From assembly GCA_002722955.1 (NCBI GenBank), contig PBMZ01000138.1:1-59633 (forward strand): a stretch of 59,633 bases of DNA, given 5' to 3'. Shown piece after piece: positions 36,401 to 43,568 of the stretch. Both the position numbers and the translations under genes were made by a program. The first letter of the stretch is position 1. Every line of letters begins with the position of its first letter. Origin of the DNA: Planctomycetaceae bacterium. GTDB taxonomy: Bacteria; Planctomycetota; Planctomycetia; Planctomycetales; Planctomycetaceae. The notes beneath the pieces were generated by a model. It was not told the DNA's origin. It saw only the letters and a program-made list of their open reading frames with translations, and ran no database searches.

Positions 36401-37910
36401 CGTTGTCATCGTCGCTGTGAGCTTGCAGCCATTGCTCGAACTGATCGATCACGATCAACAATCGACGTTCCCCATCAAGCTTGGCACGCCGCACAGCAAT
36501 CAATGTCTCAGCCAGATCGTCACATTGTTCCGCTTCAGGAAAGTGAATTCGGATGTATTGAATCAATCGCTTTTCGGTATCTGTCGCGGTTGCCACCGTC
36601 AGCACTGGAACAACTTCGCTCGCCAAACGAGGCAGCAAACCAGCCCGAATCATAGACGACTTGCCACAACCCGATGGCCCATACAGCAATCCAACGCGAA
36701 GTGGATTCTGTGGATCGTCGCGTTCGATCCAGTCCTTCCAAAAGCGAACGGATGGCGGCAGCCCCTTTCGATCAACGACGCCTGCCAACAATTGCAGAAA
36801 GAAATCCGAGTCGGCCTCATCGAACGCTTGCAGACCTCCGGGAACGATCGTTCCGATGAGAGACGGCGGATCCATAGAAAACGAATTCGCCGAAATGCTG
36901 GAACTAGAGATGCCCGGGCCGGCAACCGCCATAGACGATTCGCTCTTAGCGTATACCCTTAGCTCATGAGCAAATTCCGTCGCCGTTTCGTATCGCTCGA
37001 GAATCCGCCGAGCGAGTGCCTTCATGCAAATTCGTTCGAGTTCTCGCGGCACATTGCGGTCGACTTCACGAGGACGATCGATCTCCGCATTGAAAATGCG
37101 TCGCATAACATCGGAGACCGTTGCCCCTGAAAAAGGCCGCTCGCCCGTGATCATCTGATAGAGGACGACTCCCAAACTAAAGATGTCACTTCGGCCGTCG
37201 ACCAAGTGACCTTCGCCACGAGCCTGTTCGGGCGACATATAGTAAGCCGTGCCAACAAAGCCGGGTCCTGTACCAATCTGTTCGTTTTTCAGGGCGAGCC
37301 CAAAGTCAGACAGAAACGGCACGCCGGTGTGATCGAGCAGAATGTTGTCCGGCTTGACGTCACGATGCACGATGCCTCGATCGTGAGCAAAATTCAGAGC
37401 ATCCGCAATCGCTACCAACATCCGAGCCGTCTCAGGAAATGCCGGCCGGTCTCTCTTAATCCGCTGACGAAGACTCACCCCATCAACATACTTCGAGACG
37501 ATATAGCAGTTCCCATCATCCGAACAGCCAACGTCGTAAACGGGCACGATATGAGGATGATCCATACTGGCAAGAATACGAGCCTCATCAAGAAACTCCT
37601 CGAGACTCGAAAGCACATCAAGGCTCTGCCGATGTGGAACTTTGACAGCCACCAACCGCTTCAACTCGACATCATCAGCCAGAAAGACTCGACCAAATCC
37701 ACCCGCACCAAGAACTCGTTGAATTGCATACCGACCGATTTGGTTTGGAAAATCCTGCGATTTTGCATCGGAAGCGAAAACCTGATTTTGCTCTGTGCTT
37801 TCGTTAGCGGCATGCTCGGTCGGCGAATACTGGCCTGTGGCATCCAGATCGACAATATCAGCGTCGGCCGGAGTACCGTCTTGTGGAGATGCCGACCCTT
37901 GCGAAGCCAT
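33447..37910 (-). CDS. Ser/Thr kinase fused to a STAND-type NTPase and a C-terminal FGE-like domain
   Basis: The 1487-residue product opens with a Hanks-type kinase (residues ~58-320): glycine loop GAGGFGRVF, VAVKV lysine at 90, HRDVKPDN (181-189) and DFG (202-204). All catalytic residues are present. At ~400-750 there is a P-loop NTPase: Walker A GPSGCGKSS (411-419), the GLLPRL tail typical of nSTAND1, and Walker B LLIVIDQFEQW (484-494). One transmembrane helix follows (~812-830, VSFGVIVLAIVFISLV). A helical repeat-like stretch (~860-1210) leads to an FGE-sulfatase/SUMF1-like domain (~1212-1487; YRLPTSAEWEYICRAGS, GLHGVLGNVSEW, YSFTGFRVVR). The cysteines of true formylglycine enzymes are absent (GGSFKSVALSSRSS), so that domain probably binds rather than catalyses. 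The kinase and NTPase would be cytoplasmic and the sensor outside. Confidence 0.88.
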   Translation of the reverse strand: MASQGSASPQDGTPADADIVDLDATGQYSPTEHAANESTEQNQVFASDAKSQDFPNQIGRYAIQRVLGAGGFGRVFLADDVELKRLVAVKVPHRQSLDVLSSLEEFLDEARILASMDHPHIVPVYDVGCSDDGNCYIVSKYVDGVSLRQRIKRDRPAFPETARMLVAIADALNFAHDRGIVHRDVKPDNILLDHTGVPFLSDFGLALKNEQIGTGPGFVGTAYYMSPEQARGEGHLVDGRSDIFSLGVVLYQMITGERPFSGATVSDVMRRIFNAEIDRPREVDRNVPRELERICMKALARRILERYETATEFAHELRVYAKSESSMAVAGPGISSSSISANSFSMDPPSLIGTIVPGGLQAFDEADSDFFLQLLAGVVDRKGLPPSVRFWKDWIERDDPQNPLRVGLLYGPSGCGKSSMIRAGLLPRLASEVVPVLTVATATDTEKRLIQYIRIHFPEAEQCDDLAETLIAVRRAKLDGERRLLIVIDQFEQWLQAHSDDDNAEFVRAMRQCDGRRVQTLLLVSDEFWMSVIGFLKQLDITLEEGQNSKAVDLFEKSHSRKVLTAFGRAYEALPTLPQQLEPEQQQFIEAAVDELAEDGRVVPVRLALFAEMMRRRPWTMDSLQKLGGAEGVGVAFLDDCFRSEHAPLKYQQHGHAVREILQSMLPQAGQRIRGHRCSIQSLADASGYERESVEFRTVLRILCDELRLVSSIDPLDAEREQRSEPLYELTHDYLVPSLRTWLERERRESRRGRTQLLLERRAKFWSARPERKQLPTMLETLLIRFYTQPGHWTERQTKMMKSADRVYGSRAVSFGVIVLAIVFISLVTTNRMASREAQRETDARISRLMLAEPSRIPSELAASIPDLAYWSAQLRKIVNDPARPTSEKVRALLALLQEDNDFAKLLAESLDQLNPAEHEVVVEAIRQLDKPPIDIITAKIEAEEIELNGTLSFAGALAKVDAESPVWDAVAQRVSEALLDVGTGQIDYWTRTLLLVKGRLRPHLEKRFDDDRASLSARQFSSTILALLLRDDPKALVELSVRAENSQLRDLANAMRSHSEAAIAELKVVEDSLEGRGTLTEEQLNALTIATTSRFELGDKQPLWSRLKMVEDPSLRTELILSMQGFGIPLREVIEQLDQETRPACRQGLLLALGSYSLEELEEEEQSTVIGKIRQIGESSNSQAGSHAAAMWLLEKWQQPRPSFESMPPTMIAGRQWWRNSAGHTMLLMPRASSFIMGSPFDEPGRTELEGIREVPLKHRLAVSMCEVSVEQFREFISYHMVDGRVCPVDTCPVTQASWYDAIRYCRWLSEQEGIAEDQMVYPPLDDIDFDSLHQPNAEILDELFNLPEEKLARTGYRLPTSAEWEYICRAGSRTRFFFGAYESRMTQFAWTAASKSGGLSTASIGSLRPNPWGLHGVLGNVSEWTHDHPIRFALGDRVHANQIYLHGGSFKSVALSSRSSMLSTYPPQSRYSFTGFRVVRTVTDP

Positions 37911-38017
37911 GAATTCCGTCCGCTTCTAATGCGCGATCATTGCCTCATATCTCCACCCCAAGCAAGTATTGCGGAACAACACTGAGAATTCAATCTCGAC
38001 ATTCATCACCCTATCCC

Positions 38018-38160
38018 CCGACCGGCGCAAGCGACCAACCAGCTTGCTGCCCATTCTCAATGAAATTGTCCCGAGCCTCACGCCTGCTCGCTTCGCTGGC
38101 TGATTGCAAATCGCGATGTCGTCCTGGCCGCTCATGTAATCGCTCTTATCCAGGTAGCGC
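38018..38160 (-). pseudogene. Relic of a REP-associated (RAYT/Y1) transposase, 3' part
   Basis: On the minus strand KSDYMSGQDDI can be read, and then, after a frame change, SRREARDNFIENGQQAGW and LAPVG. The same peptide appears in the better-preserved relic at 39993-40244 (KSDYTSGQDRI, SSREAQDNRIEHGERAGW, LAPVC). The piece corresponding to DLNPVRAALAETPE is deleted just upstream of KSDY. It lies in the gap of 318 bases between mqnD and the kinase gene. Confidence 0.6.
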
Positions 38161-38228
38161 ATGTGCCAACCGTGATCAACGAATCGATCCATTCGGCTTT
38201 GCTTTAGAAGCTGTTCACCAGCCTTCGA

Positions 38229-39071
38229 TTATCCACCGAAAACTTCCATCTTAGCGTTTTCGTCGTCGAGTAATCCGCAGGACTTGGCTCGCTCGGAAAG
38301 CTGATCGAGCGCCGATTGACCGGTCGAGCCAAGATCGATTGTCCACTCGTTGACGTATAGATCGACGTGTTTCATCAAGACGTCGTCATCGAACTCTTGT
38401 GCGTATTGACGCATTGTGGGCAATGCGGCATCACGGTCTGCGAGCGCAAATTGGATCGAATCATAGAGGACGGCTTGGACGGCAGCGATGATTTCAGCGG
38501 GCAAACTTCGGCGGGCGATAATCCCACCTAGTGGCAATGGGCATCCCGTTTCGGATTCCCAACAAGTCCCTAAGTCTGCGACCAAACCAAGTCCTTTTTC
38601 TTGCCAAGTGAACCGGCCTTCATGAATGCACACGCCAAAATTGGCTTCGCTTCTCTGCAATCGCGGCATGATTTCTGAAAACACGACGTGATCAACGTGT
38701 GTAATATTCGGATAGAACAGTGTATTCAACATTGACGCCGTCGTGTGTTGACCGGGACACAATGTCAATTGGCCTTGATCGCTTGGCACGACATCCGGTT
38801 TCGAAGACAACAGCAACGGGCCAACACCGTAACCGAGCGCCGAACCGCTTGGCAGAACAACCGTGTCTTTGCAGAGCAGCAAGGCCGCATGAAAACTGGT
38901 CTTGGCAAAATCGAACTCACCCGCAAACAACCGGTCATTGAGTTGTTGGATGTCAATCAGTTCGATATCGAATTCCAAACCTCGCATGTCGACACTGCGA
39001 GTCATCAAACCGTGAAACGCAAATGTGTCGTTGGGGCAAGTTGAAATGCCAAGATGTATTTTCTTACTCAT
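38229..39071 (-). CDS. mqnD: 1,4-dihydroxy-6-naphthoate synthase (futalosine menaquinone pathway)
   Basis: The 280-residue product is read from the ATG at 39071, which overlaps the mqnB stop codon (ATGAGTAA). Another start four codons upstream lies inside mqnB. The N-terminus LGISTCPNDTFAFHGLMT is the MqnD signature. DFAKTSFHAALLL and GVGPLLLSSKPD are the substrate-binding segments of this periplasmic-binding-protein-like fold. MqnD converts cyclic dehypoxanthine futalosine to 1,4-dihydroxy-6-naphthoate. Length is normal. It sits directly after futalosine hydrolase, so the two are coupled. The other pathway genes (mqnA, mqnC) are not in this window. Confidence 0.92.
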   Translation of the reverse strand: MSKKIHLGISTCPNDTFAFHGLMTRSVDMRGLEFDIELIDIQQLNDRLFAGEFDFAKTSFHAALLLCKDTVVLPSGSALGYGVGPLLLSSKPDVVPSDQGQLTLCPGQHTTASMLNTLFYPNITHVDHVVFSEIMPRLQRSEANFGVCIHEGRFTWQEKGLGLVADLGTCWESETGCPLPLGGIIARRSLPAEIIAAVQAVLYDSIQFALADRDAALPTMRQYAQEFDDDVLMKHVDLYVNEWTIDLGSTGQSALDQLSERAKSCGLLDDENAKMEVFGG

Positions 39072-39801
39072 CAGATTGATCAATCAACTTCAGTACCAAG
39101 TCAGCGGCTGCATCCAACGCCTCGGAGATCCGCCAATTCGATTTATCGCGGTCACCGGCGCGGTTCGAGATCCCTCGAACAATTTCTAATGGTTTATCCG
39201 CAAGCCGGCACGAAACGGCAACAGAAAAACCTTCCATGTCTTCGGCGGTTGCATCAGGAAAAGCCTTTCGACGACGACTGACATCGCCCTCATCGGCACT
39301 TGCCGAGCAGCATGTCAGCAGGGTTCCATGTCGAGAAATCTCTTCGGCGTCGTCTATTCCTATCCCGATTTGATCCTCGATTTCAACCGCGCCCGTCCAA
39401 TGTTTCCAACCGATGTCACTGGCCGACAGAAACGAGTTTCCCGTGCCAGCTCCGATACCGTAACAAGCAACACGATCAAAACACGCCGCCGTTCCAACCT
39501 TGAGCGCCGCCGTTGATTGATTGCTCTGGGGAGTTTTGGGGTTCACTAGTTCCGATGCCATAGCTGCTCCAGGACTACGGCGCGAAGCGTGCGCATCGGT
39601 GAGCCCACCGGCAATGCCCACCAAGAGCACTCGGTTCGGCTGATATTTCTCAATAAGAAACGCAGACCGCGAAGCCGACGCGATGACACCAAAACCGCAC
39701 AACTCGATCGCGCCATTTGCCCTTTCGAGCCGATCGGCAATCCGAGCTTGGACGCGATCCAATTCGAACGATGTTGGAGCGAGTACGAGCGTATTCGTCA
39801 T
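39064..39801 (-). CDS. mqnB: Futalosine hydrolase
   Basis: The 245-residue product has the nucleoside phosphorylase fold: LVLAPTSFELDRVQ at the start, VLLVGIAGGLTDAHA, and the C-terminal DATAEDMEGFSVAVSCRLAD, where MEG and the downstream acidic residue contact the ribose and base. The last part reads VRGISNRAGDRDKSNWRISE. These motifs fit MqnB, which removes hypoxanthine from futalosine. The pairing with an overlapping mqnD supports this over a purine nucleosidase. It lacks a strong ribosome-binding site. The gene pair is flanked by transposase relics. Confidence 0.88.
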   Translation of the reverse strand: MTNTLVLAPTSFELDRVQARIADRLERANGAIELCGFGVIASASRSAFLIEKYQPNRVLLVGIAGGLTDAHASRRSPGAAMASELVNPKTPQSNQSTAALKVGTAACFDRVACYGIGAGTGNSFLSASDIGWKHWTGAVEIEDQIGIGIDDAEEISRHGTLLTCCSASADEGDVSRRRKAFPDATAEDMEGFSVAVSCRLADKPLEIVRGISNRAGDRDKSNWRISEALDAAADLVLKLIDQSDE

Positions 39802-39992
39802 GGGCCGTGTTTCGAGCTATCGATAAACAGAAATCACAACAACATGCAATCTAAGCAACCATTAGCTCTATAGGTAACAACATCGGTCTGGAAGGGAAAC
39901 GCTCAATTGCGAATCCCGATGTTCACTGCACCGAGACGGATTGCCAATTCTTGAGCTAGATTCGCCACCAATGGCAGCTGATGACGTCACTG

Positions 39993-40244
39993 TCAACACA
40001 CCGGAGCCAACCAACCGGCCCGCTCGCCGTGCTCGATACGATTATCCTGAGCCTCACGGCTGCTGACTTCATCGGCTGACTGCAAGTCCCGGATGCGATC
40101 CTGGCCGCTCGTGTAATCGCTCTTCTCCGGAGTCTCCGCCAAGGCAGCCCGCACGGGATTCAAGTCCACATATTGCATGCAAGCCAACAACAGTAACTCC
40201 AACAACGCCGCCTCATCCAGCAACACCTGAGCCTCAAGGCACAC
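39993..40244 (-). pseudogene. Truncated REP-associated (RAYT/Y1-type) transposase
   Basis: The frame of 83 codons keeps only the C-terminal part of a Y1-type transposase of the RAYT group. ACMQYVDLNPVRAAL is a hallmark segment, followed by ETPEKSDYTSGQDRIRDLQ and GERAGWLAPVC. The N-terminal catalytic half (HuH motif and tyrosine) is missing, so it cannot transpose. A 52-base palindrome (40249-40300) lies directly at its truncated end. It is the paralogue of the relic at 38018-38160. Confidence 0.7.
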
Positions 40245-40248
40245 GACA

Positions 40249-40300
40249 GATGAGAATCTATCGCCCCTGACTTTTATGTCGGGGGCGGGTGATTCTCATC
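40249..40300. repeat. Long REP-like hairpin next to the RAYT relic
   Basis: The outer arms GATGAGAATC (40249-40258) and GATTCTCATC (40291-40300) pair perfectly. After a 2-bp mismatch, 11 further pairs including two G-T (inner arms 40261-40271 and 40278-40288) close a loop of TTTTAT. The stem is about 21 bp with CGCCCC/GGGGCG in the centre. The position five bases from a RAYT fragment fits a REP substrate or mark. A terminator is the alternative. Confidence 0.6.
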
Positions 40301-40483
40301 GTCTGCATGACTAAAGCGACCTTCCCAAACGCCGCACGCATTGGTCCTGATTCTTAGCCTCGTGGACATGGACAGGATGTTGATTGAGTTGTTTCCAGAC
40401 ACTAAGCGTTAAGACGCGACGGGCCAGTGGGGGCTCGGTTTGCGAGTATTTCGTGGTTTACGCGGTTCTGTGTGAAAACGTGG

Positions 40484-40657
40484 CTCGCGAAAGACGGGAA
40501 ACATCCGGGCCGGCAGCTTTTCGCTGTCTGTTCGTTCGCGTCGCAACTGGCTTGGGACTTTGTATGTTTCGAGTTTTCGATGCAGCCAATCACCCCAGCG
40601 GCTGTCGCGGTCGCTGTAGCTAATAAATCCCCAGTACTTGAATTCTTGTTCTTCCAT
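40484..40657 (-). pseudogene. N-terminal stump of a TIR-domain gene
   Basis: Starting at the ATG at 40657 the frame reads MEEQEFKYWGFISYSDRDSR, WGDWLHRKLETYKVPSQL, and ARMFPVFRE. This is the opening of the bacterial TIR-domain group found in front of effector or receptor proteins (YWxFISYSxxDxxWxxWLHRxLE...YxVP...FPVFRD). At FRE the similarity stops, and the frame continues to 40409 in a Thr/Arg/Pro-rich stretch that looks intergenic (ACCACGAAATAC motif). The downstream half of the TIR, including its usual catalytic glutamate segment, and all later domains are gone. No second half is found nearby. Confidence 0.6.
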
Positions 40658-41062
40658 TTTGGCAGACGGACTTTCGGCAACGTTTATCTGAGCTATGGCA
40701 ATGTTTGTTGAATGCAGGCGAGTTGCAGCCTGCAATCCGAACTGAGCCAACCGTGGATTGTTCGTCGGGTAGGCAAGTATGACGGAATCAGCATCCTTTG
40801 CAGGAACGACAGCCTCAGAACAAACACGCTATGCGTGCACGTTTTCAGTGGTATTGCCCAGAAAAAGTGGACAGTGGAACTGTTGAAGTGGTTGGGTAAT
40901 TTTTGTTGTCGAATTTCTGTGAACTCACCAACAAAGGCAGTAGTTTGAAATCTGGCTTCTCTGTCTCCGTTCGTTGCTCGTAGTTTGGTTGAACGAGCGA
41001 CGAACGGCTCCGACGAAGGCAGATTTCAAACACGCAAGCCGTTTTCAAGATAGGAAACATCA
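40658..41062. other. Non-coding accessory stretch with inverted repeats
   Basis: No gene is supported here. The stretch contains AGTGGTATTGCCCAGA at 40847-40862, which is repeated inverted at 41353-41368 inside the transposase relic, followed by AAAAGTGGACAG, which resembles an IS3-type end. It also holds the large hairpin 40944-41030. It looks like several insertion/deletion scars. Confidence 0.45.
40944..41030. repeat. Long imperfect inverted repeat
   Basis: Two arms of about 38 bases pair with most mismatches confined to a central block of about seven. The outer part is TTTGAAATCTGGCTTC against GAAGGCAGATTTCAAA (15 of 16). The inner part is CGTTCGTTGCTCGT against ACGAGCGACGAACG (one mismatch). 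Such a structure could be a small non-autonomous element or a terminator; it has no T-tract. Confidence 0.5.
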
Positions 41063-41081
41063 TCATAGACGATGATGTTTC
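41054..41081. terminator. Perfect hairpin at the end of the IS3 transposase relic
   Basis: GAAACATCATC (41054-41064) pairs without mismatch with GATGATGTTTC (41071-41081) around the loop ATAGAC. It spans the stop codon of the transposase fragment, which suggests a terminator or terminal inverted repeat belonging to the IS element. Confidence 0.45.
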
Positions 41082-41395
41082 TGTTCAAATTCTAATGGAC
41101 TGACGTAGCCGATTGATGAGTGCAATCGTTCTCGGTTATAGAATCGATCGATGTAGTTTCTGACGGCTCGCGTCGTTTGCTCGAAAGTCTCGTATTGTTG
41201 CCGGTAGACTTCTTCGACTTTGAAGCTTCTGAAGAAGCTCTCCATTGGTGCGTTGTCGTAACAGTCTCCTCGGTAGCTCATTCTTTGGTAGAATTCTTTT
41301 GAGTTAAGGTATGATTGATATGCCAAGCTTGCGAACTGTGATCCACGATCGCTCTGGGCAATACCACTATTTCTCTCAAGTGAGGGGTTTCCGAT
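41063..41395 (-). pseudogene. IS3-family transposase, C-terminal fragment
   Basis: Reading leftward the frame contains QSDRGSQFASLAYQSYL with the second catalytic Asp. It continues into RMSYRGDCYDNAPMESFF with the catalytic Glu, and YETFEQTTRAVRNYIDRFYN then LHSSIGYVSPLEFEQ. This is the 3' third of an IS3 OrfB integrase (DDE). A preceding Asp, the N-terminus and OrfA are missing, so it is inactive. The homology fades near 41395, close to the start of the acetamidase gene, where the insertion or a later deletion has its edge. Confidence 0.8.
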
Positions 41396-41442
41396 AAACG
41401 CTGATCATGGCAGCGACGACGCGCATGGCGTATAACTCAGCC

Positions 41443-42330
41443 ATGAAACAAGTCCCTGCTACACCGCTAAATTACGAGTTCTCTCGCCACCTGGAACCTC
41501 GCCTGACAATCAAGCCTGGCGAGACCATCGTTGTCGAATCAGAAGACGCGCTGTCAGGTCAGCTGCGAACCAACGACGATCGTCGCGATAAGTCCGCCGT
41601 CCCTTACAGCAATCCCGTGGCCGGTCCCATCCGGATTGAAGGTGCGGCGCCCGGTGACTCGCTGGCCGTCACGATTCAGGAAATTAAGCCACGCGACGGA
41701 CAATGTGCGACCTACACTGGCAACCCACGCCGGCTTGCCGAATGGCTAGGAACCGATGTTCCTCACGGTGCCCACGTCATGCCGATCGTTGACGGTGAGA
41801 TTCATTGGAGCGACACGATCCGCATTCCGATGGCCCCAATGTTGGGCTGCATCGGTACTGCTCCTGATTGGGGTGTTCCCACAACTGTGCCTGCGGGCCC
41901 GCATGGTGGAAACATGGATCTGGTCGAGACGCGTCCCGGCGCAACAGTCTGCTTGCCAGTTTTCGTTGATGGTGGATTTTTGTATCTCGGCGATGCGCAC
42001 GCCGCGATGGGACACGGAGAGTTATCAGCCACCGGGCTCGAGATGGCGGCTGAGACTACGATCACCGTCGAGTTGAGGAAGAACGCGTCCTTGACAGGAC
42101 CTCGAATCGAATCGCCCGAAGAAATCGCCACAGTCGCGACTGGGTCTCCCATGGAGTACTCGATCGCCCAAGCCTACGCGCAGCTGATTTTATGGATGGA
42201 GTCAGACTTCGGCTGGGATCGCTGGAAAGCCTACGACATTCTGACTCATGTCGGTAGAATTTCGGTCGGCTATTACGGAATTGGTACGGTGGCCGGAAAG
42301 ATCGAACGACGCTATCTGCGCACGGCTTAG
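41443..42330 (+). CDS. Acetamidase/formamidase-family protein
   Basis: From the ATG at 41443 (MKQVPATPLNYEFSRHLEP) the product has 295 residues; an in-frame ATG at 41407 would overlap the transposase relic edge. The family motifs are present: KPGETIVVESEDAL, then NPVAGPIRIEGAAPGDSLAV, LGCIGTAPDWG, and the central FLYLGDAHAAMGHGELSATG, where DAHAAMG is the active-site block of FmdA/AmdA amidases. C-terminal SPMEYSIAQAY and GRISVGYYGIGTV are also usual. It should release ammonia from short amides. An aquaporin gene follows 86 bases later and might carry a small neutral substrate or product. Confidence 0.85.
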   Translation: MKQVPATPLNYEFSRHLEPRLTIKPGETIVVESEDALSGQLRTNDDRRDKSAVPYSNPVAGPIRIEGAAPGDSLAVTIQEIKPRDGQCATYTGNPRRLAEWLGTDVPHGAHVMPIVDGEIHWSDTIRIPMAPMLGCIGTAPDWGVPTTVPAGPHGGNMDLVETRPGATVCLPVFVDGGFLYLGDAHAAMGHGELSATGLEMAAETTITVELRKNASLTGPRIESPEEIATVATGSPMEYSIAQAYAQLILWMESDFGWDRWKAYDILTHVGRISVGYYGIGTVAGKIERRYLRTA

Positions 42331-42416
42331 TGGCGTACGCTTCCAGCTTGCGACAGCTTTGAGTGGCAATGCAGAAGCCTACGCATGAAAACCATGTCCT
42401 CGACGGGGCAACAAAA

Positions 42417-43103
42417 ATGAAAAAGTATGCGGCCGAGGTGCTCGGTACCTATATCCTCGTGTTTGCAGGAACGGGAGCCATCGTCATCAACGACGTCTCC
42501 GGAGGCCAGATCACTCATGTCGGTATTGCGTTGACGTTCGGTTTGGTGGTGATGGCGATCATCTATGCAATCGGCGATGTTTCCGGTGCTCACATTAACC
42601 CAGCGGTCACGATCGGCTTTTGGGTGGCTCGCCGAACGGAAGGCCGCGAAGTGGTACCGTATATCGGAAGTCAGTGCTTGGGTGCGTTGCTGGCGAGCGG
42701 TACTCTGAAGCTGCTATTTATGGATCACAAAACTCTGGGAGCGACTCTGCCAAGTGGACCGCTGATGCAGTCATTCATCTTGGAAGTGATCCTGACCGCG
42801 ATGCTGATGTTTGTGGTCTTCTGCGTCTCGACCGGGGCCAAGGAGAAGGGGATCACAGCCGGAATTGCCGTTGGCGGTGTTGTCGCCCTGGAAGCGTTGT
42901 TTGCCGGCCCAATATGCGGCGCCTCGATGAATCCCGCCCGCTCGTTAGGGCCGGCTGTTGTCAGTGGAAACGTCGACACGTTGTGGATTTACCTCACGGC
43001 AACGGTCCTGGGAGCTTGCCTCGCACGTTTCGGTTGCCAACTGGTCCAAGCCCCCGGATGCTGCACATCAGCCGAATGTTCCGGCGAGGCTCCGGAAGCC
43101 TGA
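42417..43103 (+). CDS. Aquaporin (MIP family) with Cys-containing tail
   Basis: The 228-residue product starts at the ATG at 42417 (MKKYAAEVLGTYILVFAGTG). Six hydrophobic helices are visible, plus two pore half-helices with NPA motifs: GAHINPAVTIG and CGASMNPARSLGP. The residue after the second NPAR is Ser rather than the Asp of glycerol facilitators, which favours a water-type or small-solute pore. The tail LVQAPGCCTSAECSGE carries three cysteines, unusual for the family; such ends are sometimes seen near arsenic genes, but none are here. It lies downstream of the amidase gene on the same strand. Confidence 0.92.
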   Translation: MKKYAAEVLGTYILVFAGTGAIVINDVSGGQITHVGIALTFGLVVMAIIYAIGDVSGAHINPAVTIGFWVARRTEGREVVPYIGSQCLGALLASGTLKLLFMDHKTLGATLPSGPLMQSFILEVILTAMLMFVVFCVSTGAKEKGITAGIAVGGVVALEALFAGPICGASMNPARSLGPAVVSGNVDTLWIYLTATVLGACLARFGCQLVQAPGCCTSAECSGEAPEA

Positions 43104-43141
43104 GGCGGATTTGATGTAGTTCTCACTGAATATCGGGGGAG

Positions 43142-43186
43142 CTGGCGACGGGTAGTGATACAGTTTGGCGTAGCTGCCGTCGCCAG
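43142..43186. repeat. Inverted repeat in the aquaporin-tRNA spacer
   Basis: CTGGCGACGG (43142-43151) pairs perfectly with CCGTCGCCAG (43177-43186). A related GTAGCTAC-containing stretch follows (to about 43235). The composition is like dispersed repeats of Rhodopirellula-type genomes, but no second copy lies in this window. The spacer 43104-43396 contains no gene that I can support. Confidence 0.4.
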
Positions 43187-43396
43187 ACGTCGGCGATCCA
43201 CGCTTTGGCGAGCGTAGCTACATAAATCTGTGCGACTCTGGGGGCTCGAAGACTCTCCAGCCATGCCTTTCCCGCAATTCGGTGAAGAATCAAAAGTTGA
43301 CCACAAATTGCTCAATCAACGGTGTAAAGGTTGAACTTCGCCATCACATCATTTACTTTCACCGATCGCAATTGATGGCATCGTTCCATCACCTTC

Positions 43397-43470
43397 GCAC
43401 CCGTAGCTCAATTGGATAGAGCACTGGTCTTCGGAACCAGGGGTTGTAGGTTCGAGTCCTACCGGGTGTA
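43397..43470 (+). tRNA. tRNA-Arg (anticodon TCG)
   Basis: The 74-base cloverleaf folds completely. The acceptor is GCACCCG with CGGGTGT (first pair G-U), plus discriminator A. The D arm is GCTC/GAGC, the anticodon stem is CTGGT/ACCAG with loop CTTCGGA, and the T stem is GTAGG/CCTAC around TTCGAGT. Anticodon TCG reads CGA-type arginine codons. CCA is not encoded. It is on the plus strand just before a truncated gene. Confidence 0.96.
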
Positions 43471-43568
43471 CTTCATCTCACAAGGGCTTACGACGACAAC
43501 CGAAACTGCTCTAGCACGAATTCGGCACGCAATTTAGGTCGTCAAAGAGCGACGGCGCAAAGAAAAGC

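Noticed and set aside
36375..36962. Open frame of 195 codons on the plus strand
   Set aside because: It is antisense to the kinase/NTPase gene across its P-loop region, which is strongly conserved in sense.
40402..40680. Open frame of 92 codons on the minus strand overlapping the TIR stump
   Set aside because: It is a different frame of the same DNA and shows no similarity, while the other frame reads as a TIR domain.
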